Below, one piece after another: positions 32,101 through 45,183 of a stretch of DNA of 64,000 nt. The position numbers and the translations under genes were made by a program. Source of the DNA: Anticarsia gemmatalis (Eukaryota; Arthropoda; Insecta; Lepidoptera; Erebidae); contig NC_134763.1 in NCBI RefSeq assembly GCF_050436995.1, positions 10,907,001-10,971,000 on the forward strand, given 5' to 3'. Positions within the stretch are counted from its first letter, which is position 1. Each line of letters opens with the position of its first letter. Below the pieces are notes generated by a model. The model made no database searches. It saw only the letters and a program-made list of their open reading frames with translations, and was not told the origin of the DNA.

Positions 32101-35100
32101 GCGTATAGTTATTAACATCAGTTTTATTATAATGCGACGGGTATTTATGCGATTAAGAATAAAAGGTTAGGTTACTTTATTCGTTTACCCCACGTTCAAT
32201 CGAATTGCATATAATATTATGTTTAAAATCGTCAACAGCTCTTTGCAATAGAGGCAATACACCGGACACGGTAGCAAACTCTGGGTTGGGTTACTATAGA
32301 AAATATTTTTAGAGAAATAAACAAAAAACCGCAGGACTCAGCTCAATCCAGGAACGGAATGGTAGCCAATCCAAAACACAAGCTCAGACCACAAAGGCAA
32401 GCACTAGGTTTAATCCAAGAAAATAGATTAGATATAAAAGGTTTAGACTAGATAATGGTTAGCAGTAACAAAGGATAGATAGTCTAGTTCATACAAATCA
32501 CGTCGGTGGCTGTAAACTAATTACACTGAACTATCGCTAGAGGTCCACTGAGACGTGTTTTTGTTGTTATTAACAAAGGACTCTGGGTAACAATGATGTG
32601 GGTTTAATAGAAGAGCTTTAAAGGAGTAGTCTATTTTATGTGCTATGAGATAGGTTTAGTAAATGGTGGGTAAACAATTTGTATGGGACTTTGGGAATTT
32701 GTATGACTTTTGATGCAGACAGCTTATATACAGTCATCCATATTTCTATATTTTACATATAGTGCTTTCGTAATTAGTCAAAAAACGAAGTAGTAAGTAA
32801 AAAAATTGTTTCTGTGATAACGATTTTTAGTTGGTTCTCAGCTGCTCAATCACGAAAAGCAGTTAAAAATAATAGCAGATTTCGCTCTACTGATTATGTA
32901 TCGGTTCATTTATCTGGTAAAATCGTATCAAGTTACATTTGGTGTCATTTTATCTATCAAATAGGTCTACATACATAAACTGTGAAACTGGACCCAAAGA
33001 ATAAAAAAAAATCGTTTACGCAACATATTGTGTTATGAAACGGCGTAGGTCAATATTTATTGTTGTACTTTTAGTACATTAATAGTAAACTTCTATTGTC
33101 TTTATATCTTTGTTAGTCTCCAGTCACTTACGTATTCGGACCCAAAACTATGTATTTGATTAAGTACCGGAGCAAGTTTTATAGGGTCGCTTCTGGATGT
33201 GCCTCTAACTGTAACTTAGTTTGTGCGCTAACAAAATAGATACTTTACTCATTATTAAGTGCAACTTAGTATCTCAACTTTGTTGGGTGAAGGTTTTGGG
33301 TTAAATATTGTAATTTAATGAGGATACATGTGTTTTGGTAGAAGGTTATATTATCATACATACATACATAATATCATGTCTTTGACCTATTTCGCCACAG
33401 ACCATCCTACAAATTAACTTATATTTTAGCTTTCAAACTTTCAAAAGGGGAATTGGTTGTACGTCATTTGATTCTTTCACATAAACACATTACATTCTCT
33501 CAATTATACCGTGTTAAATCAATCGTGAGTTAAAGATTTGTATACTCAATGTTAAAAACGCGGGATTTTACGCAAGCATGTAAAGATTGTAAATATCGCT
33601 GTTCAATGAAATTACATGAATTTCAAGTTACAATTTGAACATATGACATACCAACAGTTTCCATATTATCAAAAAATTGTACATTAAACTCCAATAACCC
33701 GAAAGCTGTACAAGTAACGTTTTATGTACCGTATTAATACCACTCATAAATTTAATATCCCACTTTAAAAACGGGGCGAGTGAAAATTTTCAACATTTAA
33801 AAAAGGTTGAACGGCGTGTTTTAAAATTTATTTTGTATGGTGATTCATTAAAAGCATCCTGGCCGGGGCTGTTGCGCTGTGATAGCGATCGTGAAGAAAT
33901 TACACTTCCTTCCTTATTGCTGGTGAACGAAACACGTTGTACAGCTAAGTGAATTATTTATTCTAACGACACTCTATTAAGCGTTCATCGTGAAGAATGG
34001 GATGGAGAAATATTGCCTTTTAGATTGTTGTTGTAAATTCTTTTTAGTGAATGTGAAATTATTTTTAAAGATATCAGTACTGTCTTTTATTCCGTTAGGT
34101 ATGTAATTTGTATTCATTTCCACTTAATATAGACTTCTTATCGTGACTTAATAAACGTACATTTATAAAAAAATATGGAACGTGGAAAATCACTCTTTAA
34201 AATCTGCCAATTAATATCATAGATTTTACTTAGTAGTCATATGAGAGATTGGACAGTATACATAAAGGCTTATACCCACTGGGTCGTGAACTGCTCTATT
34301 ATCATAAAAGTATTAACCAATGAATAATTTTTTTTTAACCCATCTTCCAGCACTGTATCGTACTTATTACACAACCACAAACAAAAAAACCAAAAATGCT
34401 CATCACTTAAAAACTTCCAAGCAATTTCAAAAAGAAACATAGTCCACAGTAAATTAAACAACAAAATAAAAAGATAACAACAAATGCAAATGTATCTAGT
34501 TTTAAATTGAAACACCCGACTGCTACAAAATTACTATTCGGTTCAAACGAGGAATGTCCGCGGCCATTTTTATTTCGGCCCGTTGATTAACTTTTTTACA
34601 CAATTATGTCTCAGGAAAGGAATTTGCATAAGATTTATTAATGTATTTTGCATAGACAATTTATTACGCTGTATTGTTTGGTCCGACAAGATTTTTAAAT
34701 TCGAGTGAATTTCTTTTGGTTTTTCGTTTTGGAAGACTGTTGCATTTTTATTCAAACAATTGCTAGAGTTAGCGTTTAACGTAATAAATGGGACAACATT
34801 TTTGACTATCAATCTATGGACCAATATCTATATCGTTTGTCAATAATATGGCACGGGATCACTTTTATATGAAGCTCTTTACCCTTTTTATCATACGGCA
34901 TCTCAACAAAATTGCAATGACAAAAGAAAACGAGACAACTCACATCTAAACTATACAATAATTATTATTATATAACAAAAAACAGCATAAACCAATCATG
35001 GTCTCCTAGACTGTAGTATAAAATTGTTTATAATGCAAAATAATACCACATAATAAACGTTCACACACCCTGTACAGTTTTTAAAATTACAGGGTGATCT

Positions 35101-35690
35101 AAAAATAAACGTCAATTAGCATTCCATCTTGCAAATTCGGGTGTTTACAAATCACCACGAGCAAAGAATAACTTCCAATCAGAGAGTTAAGAGTGACCAA
35201 TTATCAGCGTTGGCACAATCAAAAAAATCTTAATAAAAAAATTACAAATTGACTCGCAAATTTGCACACACGTATAAGTTCAGGGCTGCCACGATACCGA
35301 CGTGCATTTTTTTGCGTTACGAATTTCTAACTCTGGCAATTCGAAAAAAAACATTACAATATGGATTTCTCAGTCATGGTCGAGTTCAATGTAAAAAGAC
35401 AAAAAAATATGATACTAGCAATGTGTTTATCTGAAAGAAATTGATAACTTAACACTTAAGTTTGTTTTTGTTAAGTTAAGTGTAAAGTGACAAAGCATCG
35501 CAATTAATGATAGCCGTCTTTATGTTCAGAGTAAGCATGATTTTTCCTGCCCATCGGTAGTAGGACATAATTTTCTGGGTTCTGGTATCCGCATCCCATA
35601 AGATCCATTATTTAGCGTCCTAAGGCATCGCATTTGCACAATATTTTATACTATACATATGTATCATCGATCATAATAAAACTGAACTAA
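32101..35690. other. Unassigned AT-rich DNA
   Basis: No gene recognised. There is a short CATA tract at 33357-33370. A balanced patch at about 33850-33960 includes 'aaattacacttccttcc', a 17-mer that recurs at about 46570. A short repeat (caccctgta / tacagggtg) is near 35066-35098. Frames at 34270-34824 are AT-rich chance frames. Confidence 0.4.
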
Positions 35691-35694
35691 AACG

Positions 35695-35890
35695 TCATTA
35701 TTTTCGGTCCGTCACCAGCCAGCCCTGCAATAAGGACACACGACCGGTCCGACATCGGGCGCTAATTGGCGACGAGACGCGTTTAGCACTAACCACCGGG
35801 CTCGGTTCGCACCTCGACGCATTAATGCGTCAAGTGCTATTACTCGTGCGATAAAACTGCATGCAAGTGCCACTCGATGGAATTCATCAA
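35695..35890. promoter_or_regulatory. Balanced, non-repetitive patch (possible conserved element)
   Basis: This ~190-bp segment is much less AT-rich than its flanks, with CG-containing words ('acgaccggtccgacatcggg', 'gacgagacgcgtttagcac', 'gacgcattaatgcgtc'). The last is a near-perfect palindrome. No reading frame or repeat match was recognised. It could be a conserved enhancer; only cross-species alignment can tell. Confidence 0.25.
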
Positions 35891-37780
35891 GTTATAACGT
35901 TTGTTTATACAGGGTGAAGAGATAACTGCTATATTTTGTGTTCTCAAAACTATTAGTTGATAGCGTGATGTTTCAAAACACGCAGGGTACCGTTTACGCT
36001 GGTGATAACTTTGTTATAAAACTAACGCAGACATAATTCCCAGGAACTCATTTTTTAACAAAAAAGATAAATTAAGCCGAGTAGTTCAATAGGTACCGAC
36101 CGATAAGTTCCTTGTACCTTTTTTTGAATTTTCTTTCGTAATAAGAGGTTAGGCTAAAACTTATAGCATTTTACTTGCACATTACCAAACTACTGATTAC
36201 TATATAAAATTATCCATCCAAATAAAAATTGCACCTACTTCAATTCTACACAGTATCTCACAATCAAGTGCTACGAGGTACTACTGCAGCACTAAACAAA
36301 GTACCTTATCCAATTATTTGTATATTATAGCCTCAACAAAGTAATTACTATTTAATATTTTAAACTTTTCTTAAACGATTACACCCTATACAACCTATAA
36401 TAAAGATTAGAATACATCTAACGTTCAGTAACTTCACTTCCTTTAAAACCCTTTGTTATAAACAAAGGCTATAAGGCCTAGAACTTTATAGTTTGCACCT
36501 GGTCCACACTGTACAGTATGCATTTATTATAACAGTTTCACATACTTCCGCTACTGTATTGTATTACAAAGTAGATCTTGTCAAAAGTAACGTATTTATG
36601 TAACTCCTGAACTAACAGGAGGATTATAATTGAACTGCAGACTCAGAAATACAAGTCAATCTCACATCATCAACGAAAATATGTAATTGTACTAGCCTAC
36701 GACATTGTTTGGGTGCTTCGTAAATAAAAAAAAAAACAAAAAAAAAAGGTTTTAACAAACTGTTCAATATTTTTGAGTGCAAGAATATACGTTGTTTCAA
36801 ATAGATTGCTGCGTGCATTAGTAAAGAAGTTTACTGTACTTCGATAACTACAAACTTCCCTAATATTTTTGATAATCACTTTAAATATTGTAATTATTTT
36901 CGTTTAGCATTGCGTTACAGTTACTGTTTAAGATGTACTTCATTTAACTGGCGTATGCTTGTAGCTTCTAAAAATTCTGCTGAACTCTAACAAAGCTAGG
37001 TACTATTTTAACAATATTAAAGAGAATACGTAGCGTTGCCCTTTTATCTCCCTTTAATGTCCAATTTAATTACAAAACCGGACAAACTTTTTAATCATCA
37101 CGTAACAGTTTCCAAAATGGCACCTCGCCTTGTAAACCGGCAGATAAATCACCGATTGACTAATGAATAGAAACTGCAACTTCGAACCGCTGCAAACTAG
37201 TTGGAACTGGTTAGCTGCGGACAAACATTGAGACGCGTTTAGTGGAATCGTCGGCTTTTGGATTAAATTGACACTTTTACATGTTTTATTAAGTAATTGG
37301 TACTTTTTACTGAAGCAAATGATGGTAAAAATTCAGCAGTTTGTGTGCCGTTGTTCTAGGTTGGTTTTACTTAAGGATCATAAAATAAATATGCGTTTGA
37401 AGCATACATGTACTCAAATCATGTGAAGAAATATTTTTTTCTGATCGTGTAATGACTATGTAGTTTTTGTATTTATAAAGATAGCGCCTAATCATTTGTC
37501 ACAGTGTGTTATTAATACGAGTGCGCTAAAACCTGTACAACTATCTAGAAACAAAGAAAACATAAAAAGGAAGACTTAAAAAGTTCCCAAAACAAAGGAT
37601 TCATAACTTAGGATTAGGTCTACTAAGGTATTACATACTGTCAGCAATGATTCACCACATGCTATAAGCTTTTGTTATTTTGAGAATATACCGATTAAAA
37701 CCACTAAAAACCCTACCAACCGAATCTTAATTTTTTACCATCACAACAGTACCTTAATCCTTAACAAAATTTCTTTAAAA
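35891..37780. other. Unassigned AT-rich DNA
   Basis: No gene recognised. A balanced patch lies at about 37085-37260. Confidence 0.4.
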
Positions 37781-37784
37781 AAAC

Positions 37785-37950
37785 GCCTCAAATCGGGCGC
37801 ACTCATCGGTCGCATGCCTATTAAGTGCCGCAAAACCTGTTGAGCAGATCGGCGCGTTATTGAGCCGATTTGATCTCCCGATATGTAGTTATCGCCTCGG
37901 GCGCATAATTTGCGCCTTAATGTCGCAAATGAACGGTAATCCTTTTTTGT
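37785..37950. promoter_or_regulatory. Second balanced patch (possible conserved element)
   Basis: It contains 'aaatcgggcgcactcatcgg', 'gatcggcgcgttattgagcc' and 'ctcgggcgcataatttgcgc', with repeated 'gggcgca' at 37795 and 37899. It is non-repetitive otherwise and has no frame. Same reasoning and limits as the patch at 35695. Confidence 0.25.
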
Positions 37951-38090
37951 GGGAAGTAATTTTTGAGTCGTTCCAATGTAATTGGAGGTGAGAGTTTATG
38001 GACGGTGCTTGTGATGTTTTGGGTGTCTTTTCAGCTAATTGAGGGGCGTTTTGGTGATAAGGTTTTCTTTATTGCTTTTTTAGGCCTTCA

Positions 38091-38140
38091 GGCGGCTTCT
38101 TAAATAACTTTAACACTAGGTTGACCACTAACTAATTTTA
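38091..38140 (+). repeat. 3' fragment of the 5S-derived SINE
   Basis: 'taggccttcaggcggcttct' and 'aacactaggttgaccactaa' match the 3' body of the copy at 28922. Confidence 0.55.
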
Positions 38141-38234
38141 AGTAGTCTTTCTTTTGAATGAGGAGTTATTACAATGAATAGTGTCTTCTTTTTTCGTGTT
38201 AATGACTCATAATTATTTATATAATTGTTGACCA

Positions 38235-38354
38235 GTAGCTCGATTCTCTGCCACTAGCTACCGACAACCGGCTGGCTGTCGAGAAATTTTGTACGAAAAT
38301 GTAATCAGCGTCTCTAGCGGGCTACTACAGCACGACTGTACAGAATCGCACTAC
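38235..38354 (-). mobile_element. Family A MITE, internally deleted
   Basis: The ends GTAGCTCGATTCTCTGCC and 'tacagaatcgcactac' pair as inverted repeats. About 50 bp of the core, between 'tctctagcgggc' and the right end, is missing. Confidence 0.65.
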
Positions 38355-38355
38355 A

Positions 38356-38478
38356 ATAGCGCGATTCTCTACAATTGGAACCATCGAGTATCGAGAGTTT
38401 GACATTTCAAATGTGCTGTCAAAATAGTTTCTACGACGTTCGCTAGAGGCGCTGATTTGATTTTCATACAAAATTTTG
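38356..38478 (+). mobile_element. Family A MITE, 3' truncated, abutting the previous copy
   Basis: It starts ATAGCGCGATTCTCTAC one base after the neighbour ends, then 'catcgagtatcgagagtttg' and 'cgctagaggcgctgatt', and stops at 'caaaattttgtg'. The two copies are in opposite orientation, end to end. Confidence 0.65.
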
Positions 38479-39177
38479 TGCTGATGTGCTAAATGATAGT
38501 GTCTGAAATACTTTGTTAAAGTAAGGTCTTATATAACGTTGAAAGAAAGCCTATCATTGTCATAAACTCTGTAACTTGGCTCAAAGCGAGGCATGCATTA
38601 TAGGTTGGTTCGAGAAAATTACTTTTACAAGACGGATTTATAACAAATTGGTAGTCTTTTCAAAATATTTTATGGCAGATTTTCTAAAAAGCATTTTAAA
38701 TTTCGATGGTATAATTTTAGCTGAACGTGCAAAAATGTTTGATAAATAGCTCTGGATCTGTTGTTTTTTCAAATTCACATTTTCCATAAAATTCAACACA
38801 TATGGTCTTCATAATCAAACCTAAATATATCAATAACGTACTGGATTACCAATTTGAATTTCATATTTCCATGTCATTTTATTTCGTATCCCATAACATT
38901 TTAAAATTCATAGCCCAGCTTAACCACATTAAGCTTTTATTTGAAGCCTTCAGAGGTATACAGAATAAATGGTTGGTTAAATATTTTCGTTCGCGGACCC
39001 ATTAAGTGCGTTCTTTTGTCCAGTAATTGCGCTTGACGATTTATGTTTTGTTGATGGGGTCCATAAATGTTTTTGAGTTGTTGAAGCTGTGTTGATGAAA
39101 TAAATTGAAGGAAATATTAACTCGATTTTACGCTGATCTGTGTAATTTTTTATTTAATTAAAGATTGCTGAGCTGAT
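38479..39177. other. Unassigned AT-rich DNA
   Basis: Nothing recognised. The 67-codon frame at 38802-39005 is typical of chance. Confidence 0.4.
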
Positions 39178-39315
39178 CTTTTTTTCTTCTAGAATATTTT
39201 ACATAGTAGCAAGAAGTTTGGTGTACCTAGTAAAAAGATTGTTTCCATTAAATAGGTCAAACATTGTAAATGGCATAATGTAGATGTTATTTTTACAAAT
39301 CTGCCTAAGACTCCG
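39178..39315 (+). repeat. Diverged SINE family 2, headless copy
   Basis: 'tctagaatattttacatag', 'tagcaagaagtttggtg', 'aaatggcataatgtagatg' and 'ctgcctaaga' follow the order of the SINE 2 body. It lies immediately before a fuller copy at 39336. Confidence 0.4.
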
Positions 39316-39335
39316 GTTAAATTGTTACAAATGAC

Positions 39336-39585
39336 TACCTCTATAGCACAGGCAATACTGCATTCGACTGCGGATCATAAAATCTCGGGATCGATACTCG
39401 CGTCCACCATAGTGCAATTATTATTATTGGTCTTTTCTAATTTTTGTTAGAATATTTCTAAGTAGCAGCCCGAAGTTTAGTTACGTGCCTAGTAGATGGC
39501 AAAAGGCACACATTGTTGATCTTATTTTTCACACTTTCGGGTATAACAAGCGTGATATTTTGTACGTATGTGCTATAAAAAAAAA
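39336..39585 (+). mobile_element. tRNA-derived SINE (family 2)
   Basis: The tRNA-like head has an A-box-like 'tagcacaggcaatactgc' (39343-39360) and a B-box-like GGATCGATACT (39388-39398). The body has 'gtagcagcccgaagtttag', 'tagatggcaaaaggc' and 'ttcgggtataacaagcg', and the end is a run of A. I recognise this architecture as a widespread lepidopteran SINE. Several 3' fragments occur in the window. Confidence 0.7.
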
Positions 39586-41504
39586 TACTAATATCAGCTG
39601 ACGCACTGAAATAAAAATACCTATTTTCTACAAACAGCGCCAGTCTCTTATTTCAGTTTGAAACTTTAGACGTAACTCACTTAGTCCCGCGAGTCAGCGT
39701 TATCAGTTGGCATACTTTGACTACATTTTTATGTTAGTTCGTTGAGAGTTGTAGAAAGTACTTGTAATAGGGTATTCTGCATGAGAGTAACGTGTCTCGC
39801 TCTGAAAATTGCAATTTTTTTGTGTCTCGTTACATACTTGACGTGTAGATATGGGTGAATGGAATGTCAAGGCAAAAAATACCAAAATAAATATTTTTTT
39901 GTCTTTATAATGTTAGGTTTGTGTGATGAAGAGTAAGTAGCCTATTGAGTTATACCACGCCATATAATTATAGAGTTATCAATTATGATATATTATATAT
40001 GGTAGAATTGAACTTATGTAATTACTTGGTAGTAAAAATCAATATCAAATTCATACAAATCACAATTTACTAAATAAAAATTGTCAACAGCTATTCGTTA
40101 ATATTGAGTGTACAACAATTTAAACGAACAAAAAACTGATCAGCGCCCCTAGCGTAGACTATTGGAACTAAATAATTTAAAGTAGGTACCTACATTTTAA
40201 CTGTCAAACAGTGGAAAGCAATACGATTGCGAACAACGTATAACACAAAAGCTCAAACACTGTAGCAAGAGAATTTCACCAAAACTTTTGATATCACCCC
40301 CGGTAGCCTACTGAATATTTCATTAAGACGCCGGCGTTTTTTTTGTCGTGACGCAAAATTTGCATGTTATGAGTTAGGTACGTGTGATGACGTGTTCTCA
40401 TGCCATTTATTAAGGAAGACTCAAAGACTATGTTTGCTGTAGTTGTAAAAATATTTGTGAGGAATAAAATTGAGGTTTCGTACATGAAAAGAAGTTTACT
40501 CTTGCATATTACTAACGAAAACTGTATTGAAATCAGTAATACCTGCACTGAAACGTCAGGTATTGAATGGTTAAATCTGAAATAATAGAAAACAGTACTG
40601 TTATTGTGTTAACTGGTAGTTATTGCACTGTTGTTAGTATCATAAATGAAGGTCCCAGTGCGTGTTGCGGATCCTGAACATTCATACAATCACACCAAAT
40701 CTGCTTACCATTTACGCTGTATTATAAGAAGTATCCACTACCTAGCTTACTAGAATGACCGTCACAAAAATCGAATTTATACCTATCAATCCATGTTATA
40801 GTCTTAACAATTCAATATGATTATATGTGGTTGCTCGAATGAAAATCTTACAATACTTTTTTATTTCTAGTCAGTAGCACTAGCCGAGTGCCTACAATAA
40901 TTTTAGGCACTAAGTAATTTGGTATCCGACTACTTTAATAGCCTAAAGCGAACTAGCTCTTACAGATTTTTTCGGCTAATATTCTTAAACCTATATAAAA
41001 AGCGCTAAAATCCCTACAATCGTTATCGTTAACACATAGTAACACTGGACGATATCTCGCGATAAATATGAGATTTCCGTGTAAGTTTCATAGTGAGACG
41101 GCAGCGGAATACTGATGTGCGTCTGAGTGGAATGTTGAGTTATGAGACTGCTCTCGTGTTGTTTATTCATTTGTCTGAGATAAGTAGGGCGAGTGAGATT
41201 TGAGCTTCGTTAACAATTCAATGGCGCATTGGTGTTTTGAATTGGAGTTTTTTTTTGTAGGGATTTAAAGGGAAATTTTCATACCCTCCCTGCAAAAATC
41301 CTGTAGCTTAGTGAATAAAAAAGACATCCAATTCACTTTCTTCTCTGGGAAATACGGTGAAAGGTAATGCATGATGCATACATAAAATAAAGCGAAAAGG
41401 CACATCTCATCAGTAATATTAGTAAAAATTGACTTTAATTTCTATTCTTAGGCTAAATGATATCTATGAAATCTTGTTCTTGAATATTTGACGATTATCT
41501 TAAA
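39586..41504. other. Unassigned AT-rich DNA
   Basis: A very diverged family A core ('ctgatcagcgcccctagcg', 'agactattggaac') is at about 40134-40210. Nothing else was recognised. Frames at 40294-40585 overlap on both strands. Confidence 0.4.
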
Positions 41505-41758
41505 CTAGCTGACCCGCGCAACTTTGCTTGCGTCACATAAGATAGAATGGGTCAAAATTTTCCCCGTTTTTGAAACATTTTTTATTGCTACTCTGCTCCT
41601 ATTGGTCGTAGCGTGATGAAATATAGCCTATAGCCTTTCTCGATAAATAGACTATTTAACACTGAAAAAAATTTTCAAATCGGACCAGTAGTTCCTGAGA
41701 TTAGCGCGTTCAAACAAACAAACAAACAACTCTTCAGCTTTATAATATTAAGTATAGA
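41505..41758 (-). mobile_element. Non-autonomous Helitron (family H1), full length
   Basis: CTAG at 41505-41508 is preceded by A; the minus-strand start TCTATACTTAATATTATAAAG is at 41758, followed by T. All internal H1 blocks are present, including the hairpin 'gcgcaactttgcttgcg'. Length 254 bp. Confidence 0.85.
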
Positions 41759-42979
41759 TTAAGTAGTACCGTTTAGTTTGTCATACAGATTAAACGACAC
41801 TCTTTTCACGTTATCATTTTACTCAGTAAACGTACTTAACTCATAAAAGACGGCTATCCCACCATACTTTCGTCCTTACATATCAACCATAGCATCTTTT
41901 GTCCTTAAAATTACATCACAAATAACCTCTCAGTAACAAGTCAACCGCAGCTCACCTTTTCCATAACAAAAACACATATAAATCTGTTGTCCCGGTAATT
42001 GAAATCCCATTAGTGTTGGGTGATGAAAATGAAGCGGCCCTTGGGCGGAATCAGATGGCAAATAAAATGCGAATCGCCCTTTTGTCTGCCCTGGGCGGAC
42101 AAGCAAGATTCAATTTGTCAGGAATTTGAGTGTGGAGCAAGTTGTAGAAGATAGGGCTTGTTAGATAACAAGGTGCTTTCAGGACCCATACATCTAACAT
42201 AACAAAATCCTCTAATACAAAGAGGCATTTAAGACTACAGTGCATTTAAATTTGAATAAAATACTATAAAAGACCGAGAAGAATGCATTGCAAAATTGTG
42301 GTTGAGGTTTGATATATGTATATAATACACTGTAAAAACTAGCTCGCAGCAATAAACAATTATTGTATCCCAGTAACAGAAATCTTGATGTTAATTGTTC
42401 TTTTTAACGAGTATGAGCCTGAACTGTCCCATTACATTGCAAAGCTCGCCTTTTAATAAGTTATACTTACGCCTTTTGTTATAATTACGTACATTTTTAA
42501 AACTAAAATATCAAATGGCTAAGTAGTCTAGCAGCAACAAAAAACTTTTGAGATAGCATAAAATATGTCAATACGCCGCTATCTCTTATGACTTGGAGTC
42601 ACAAATTGGTGACACGGAGAGGACAGCCCCCGGGGGTCCAGGGTTTTTGTCGTCCGACACCTGCCCAAAAGATCCAGTTTCTTGTTTGTGAATCCTTATT
42701 GGAGACAACTGATAAGTCCGCTTTTAGTACACACGACTCGAGTACTTCTAGGAAATGATCAAACGAAGCTCATTTGGCCGTTTCGTGGAATCGCAAATCT
42801 ATTTTATTTGGAGTTTTTTTTAAGACTTATTTTGTAGATGTTTTTTTACAAAAATGTCTAAAAGAACCGAAAAATTACTGTTTTTATGATATTACACGGT
42901 AACGACATTTTAATTATTATCTCTAAATACGATAACAGTTCCGACAAATCGTACAATATAAACAAGAGTATCAACAGAT
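41759..42979. other. Unassigned AT-rich DNA
   Basis: No gene recognised. A short GC-rich word cluster ('gacagcccccgggggtcc') is at about 42622. Confidence 0.4.
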
Positions 42980-43090
42980 TTGTGTCGCATACGACGCAGA
43001 GGGGAAATCTATTGGCCCTCGAGTCGAGATATAACAGGAATCGAACCGCTTGCTCTGCATCTTCAACACACTGTTCATTGTCGAACATCT
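42980..43090 (-). repeat. Probable tRNA-like SINE head, minus strand
   Basis: The minus strand has GGTTCGATTCC (43037-43047), a perfect RNA polymerase III B box, in a tRNA-like context ('gcagagcaagcggttcgatt'). The body after it does not match the two SINE families confidently. Frames on three reading phases overlap it, none supported. Confidence 0.35.
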
Positions 43091-43330
43091 TGTCATTCAG
43101 GTATTCTGTTCTGTGCTGATAAGATTTTGATATACGTCTGGATGTTTTTTGGAAGTTTGAACTCCCAAAAGGCTGAGATTGCAAAACAAATGTTTAAGTT
43201 AAATAAAGGATAGAATTTGAATTTCATAGTGGTCAATTTTATAGTTGACAATAATTTTAAAGTTTTGGTGCTATTTTTTTTCACTTGTAATTCTAAATTA
43301 TAATGACATTGCTTGTGTACCTTGAATTCC

Positions 43331-43379
43331 TGGTTACACAAGCATCATTCTTAGTGCGAGAAATTTCTGTTAAAAAAAA
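43331..43379 (+). repeat. 3' tail fragment of tRNA-derived SINE family 1
   Basis: 'cattcttagtgcgagaaat' then a T and A-rich tail matches the end of the SINE at 55972 ('aattcttagtgcgggag'). Confidence 0.45.
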
Positions 43380-44011
43380 TCTAGCTCATTAACTGGCAAC
43401 AGAAAGTATATTTGAAAGACAAATATAGTTTAGTTAAAATTTAAAACTAACCTTATACTTTTATCAACAGATTTCCTATCAAACACTACCCAAGTTATCT
43501 CCATCAATGCAAAAGCCTAGTCGATTTCATCAAGTTACGCCTCAATATCTTCAAATTCTGTCTTCAGTCGTTAATTAATCCAAGCGTCTCTGAGCTGTTT
43601 CGAAGGCGACACAAATACTCACAGTGTCCGTACAATGTGTAACAAGCCTTTGGCTATTAGTACGAGCGTTGAAGCTACGAGCATTGAATGTGTCGGACAT
43701 TGTAGCTGTTTGAAAACGATTGGATATACAAAAATGTATATTTAAATTAAACAAACGGCTAGCTATCGAGAAATTGTACATAAAAATCTGTTAGCGCCTC
43801 TACCGGGCTCCGTAAGATAAAGAACTAATTTGGTAGTACATTTCAAATGTCAAACTGTATATTTGTTAAAAAAAAAAGTTTTTAAGAATAAATGTCGTGT
43901 AAATTCTGATTAGGTCTACAGTGTTTTGTCTCTTTCAATCAATTTTGTTACGCATATAAGAGAAAAGGACAAATACTTAAGAATATTATAATATAAACTG
44001 CACGAATATTA

Positions 44012-44296
44012 ACTGCACGTTTGGCGCAGTGGTTTAAGCGGTCACCTCGCCGCAACAACCGTAGCGCCGCGTGTGGTGGGTTCGAATCCTACCCAGGACA
44101 AATCTTTGTGTGATGAGCACGAGTATTTGTTCTGAGCCTGGTTGTTAATTTATCTATATAAGTATATATTTAGAAGTATATAAGTATGTTTATCAGTTAT
44201 TTGGTTACCATAGTACAAGCTCTGCTTAGTTTGGAATCAAATGACGGTGTGTGAGTTGTCCATTAATTATTTAATTAATTTAATTTATTTATTTTA
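44012..44296 (+). mobile_element. tRNA-derived SINE (family 1) inside array unit 1
   Basis: The head has an A box in 'tggcgcagtggtttaagcgg' (44022-44041) and a B box GGTTCGAATCC (44079-44089). The body includes 'gttctgagcctgg' and an AT-rich 3' end. It interrupts the tandem array after its first unit and is absent from the others, so it inserted after the array formed. Confidence 0.75.
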
Positions 44297-45183
44297 AAAT
44301 ATGACACAAATACTCACAGTGTCCGTACAATGTGTAACAAGCCTTTGACTATTAGTACGAGCGTTGAAGCTACGAGCATTGAATGTGTCGGACATTGTAG
44401 CTGTTTGAAAACAATTGGATATATAAAAATGTATATTTAAATTAAACAAACGGCTAGCTATCGAGAAATTGTACATCAAATCTGTTAGCGCCTCTACCGG
44501 GCTCCGTAAGAACTATTTTGGTAGTACATTTCAAATGTCAAACTCTATATTTGATAAAAAAAATTCAATTGTTTTAAGAATAAGTGTCGTGTAAATTCTG
44601 ATTAGGTCTACAGTGTTTTGTCTATTTCAATCAATTTTGACACGCATATAAGAGAAAGGGACAAAAACATAATAACACGACACAAATACTCACAGTGTCC
44701 GTACAATGTGTAACAAGCCTTTGACTATTAGTACGAGCGTTGAAGCTACGAGCATTGAATGTGTCGGACATTGTAGCTGTTTGAAAACGATTGGATATAT
44801 AAAAATGTATATTTAAATTAAACAAACGGCTAGCTATCGAAAAATTGTACATAAAAATCTGTTTAGCGCTTCTATCGGTAAGAACTATTTTGGCAGTACA
44901 TTTTAAGTGTATAAGTCTATATTTGAATTCAATTTCAAATGTTTTACTAATACACGTCGTGTAAACTCAATTGTTATTTATACAGTGTTTTGTCTCATTC
45001 AATCAATTTTGTTACGCATATAAAAGAAAAGGACAATAAACATACCTAATAACACGACATAAATACTTACAGTGTCCGTACAATATGTAACAAGCCTTTG
45101 ACTATTAGTACGAAGCGTTGAAGCTACGAGCATTGAATGTGTCGGACATTGTAGCTGTTTGAAAACGAGTGGATATATAGAAA

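Noticed and set aside
31784..32170. 128-codon plus-strand frame
   Set aside because: It runs through a SINE 2 fragment and has no recognisable domain.
35066..35098. MITE with caccctgta ends
   Set aside because: Arms of only 9 bp and no supporting copies beyond a similar word near 35912.
44012..44100. tRNA gene
   Set aside because: A and B boxes are present, but the tRNA fold is imperfect and a SINE body follows, so it is a SINE head.
43575..44852. Three nearly identical minus-strand frames of 61-73 codons
   Set aside because: They are the same frame in three units of the tandem array; identity reflects recent duplication of DNA, not protein constraint.
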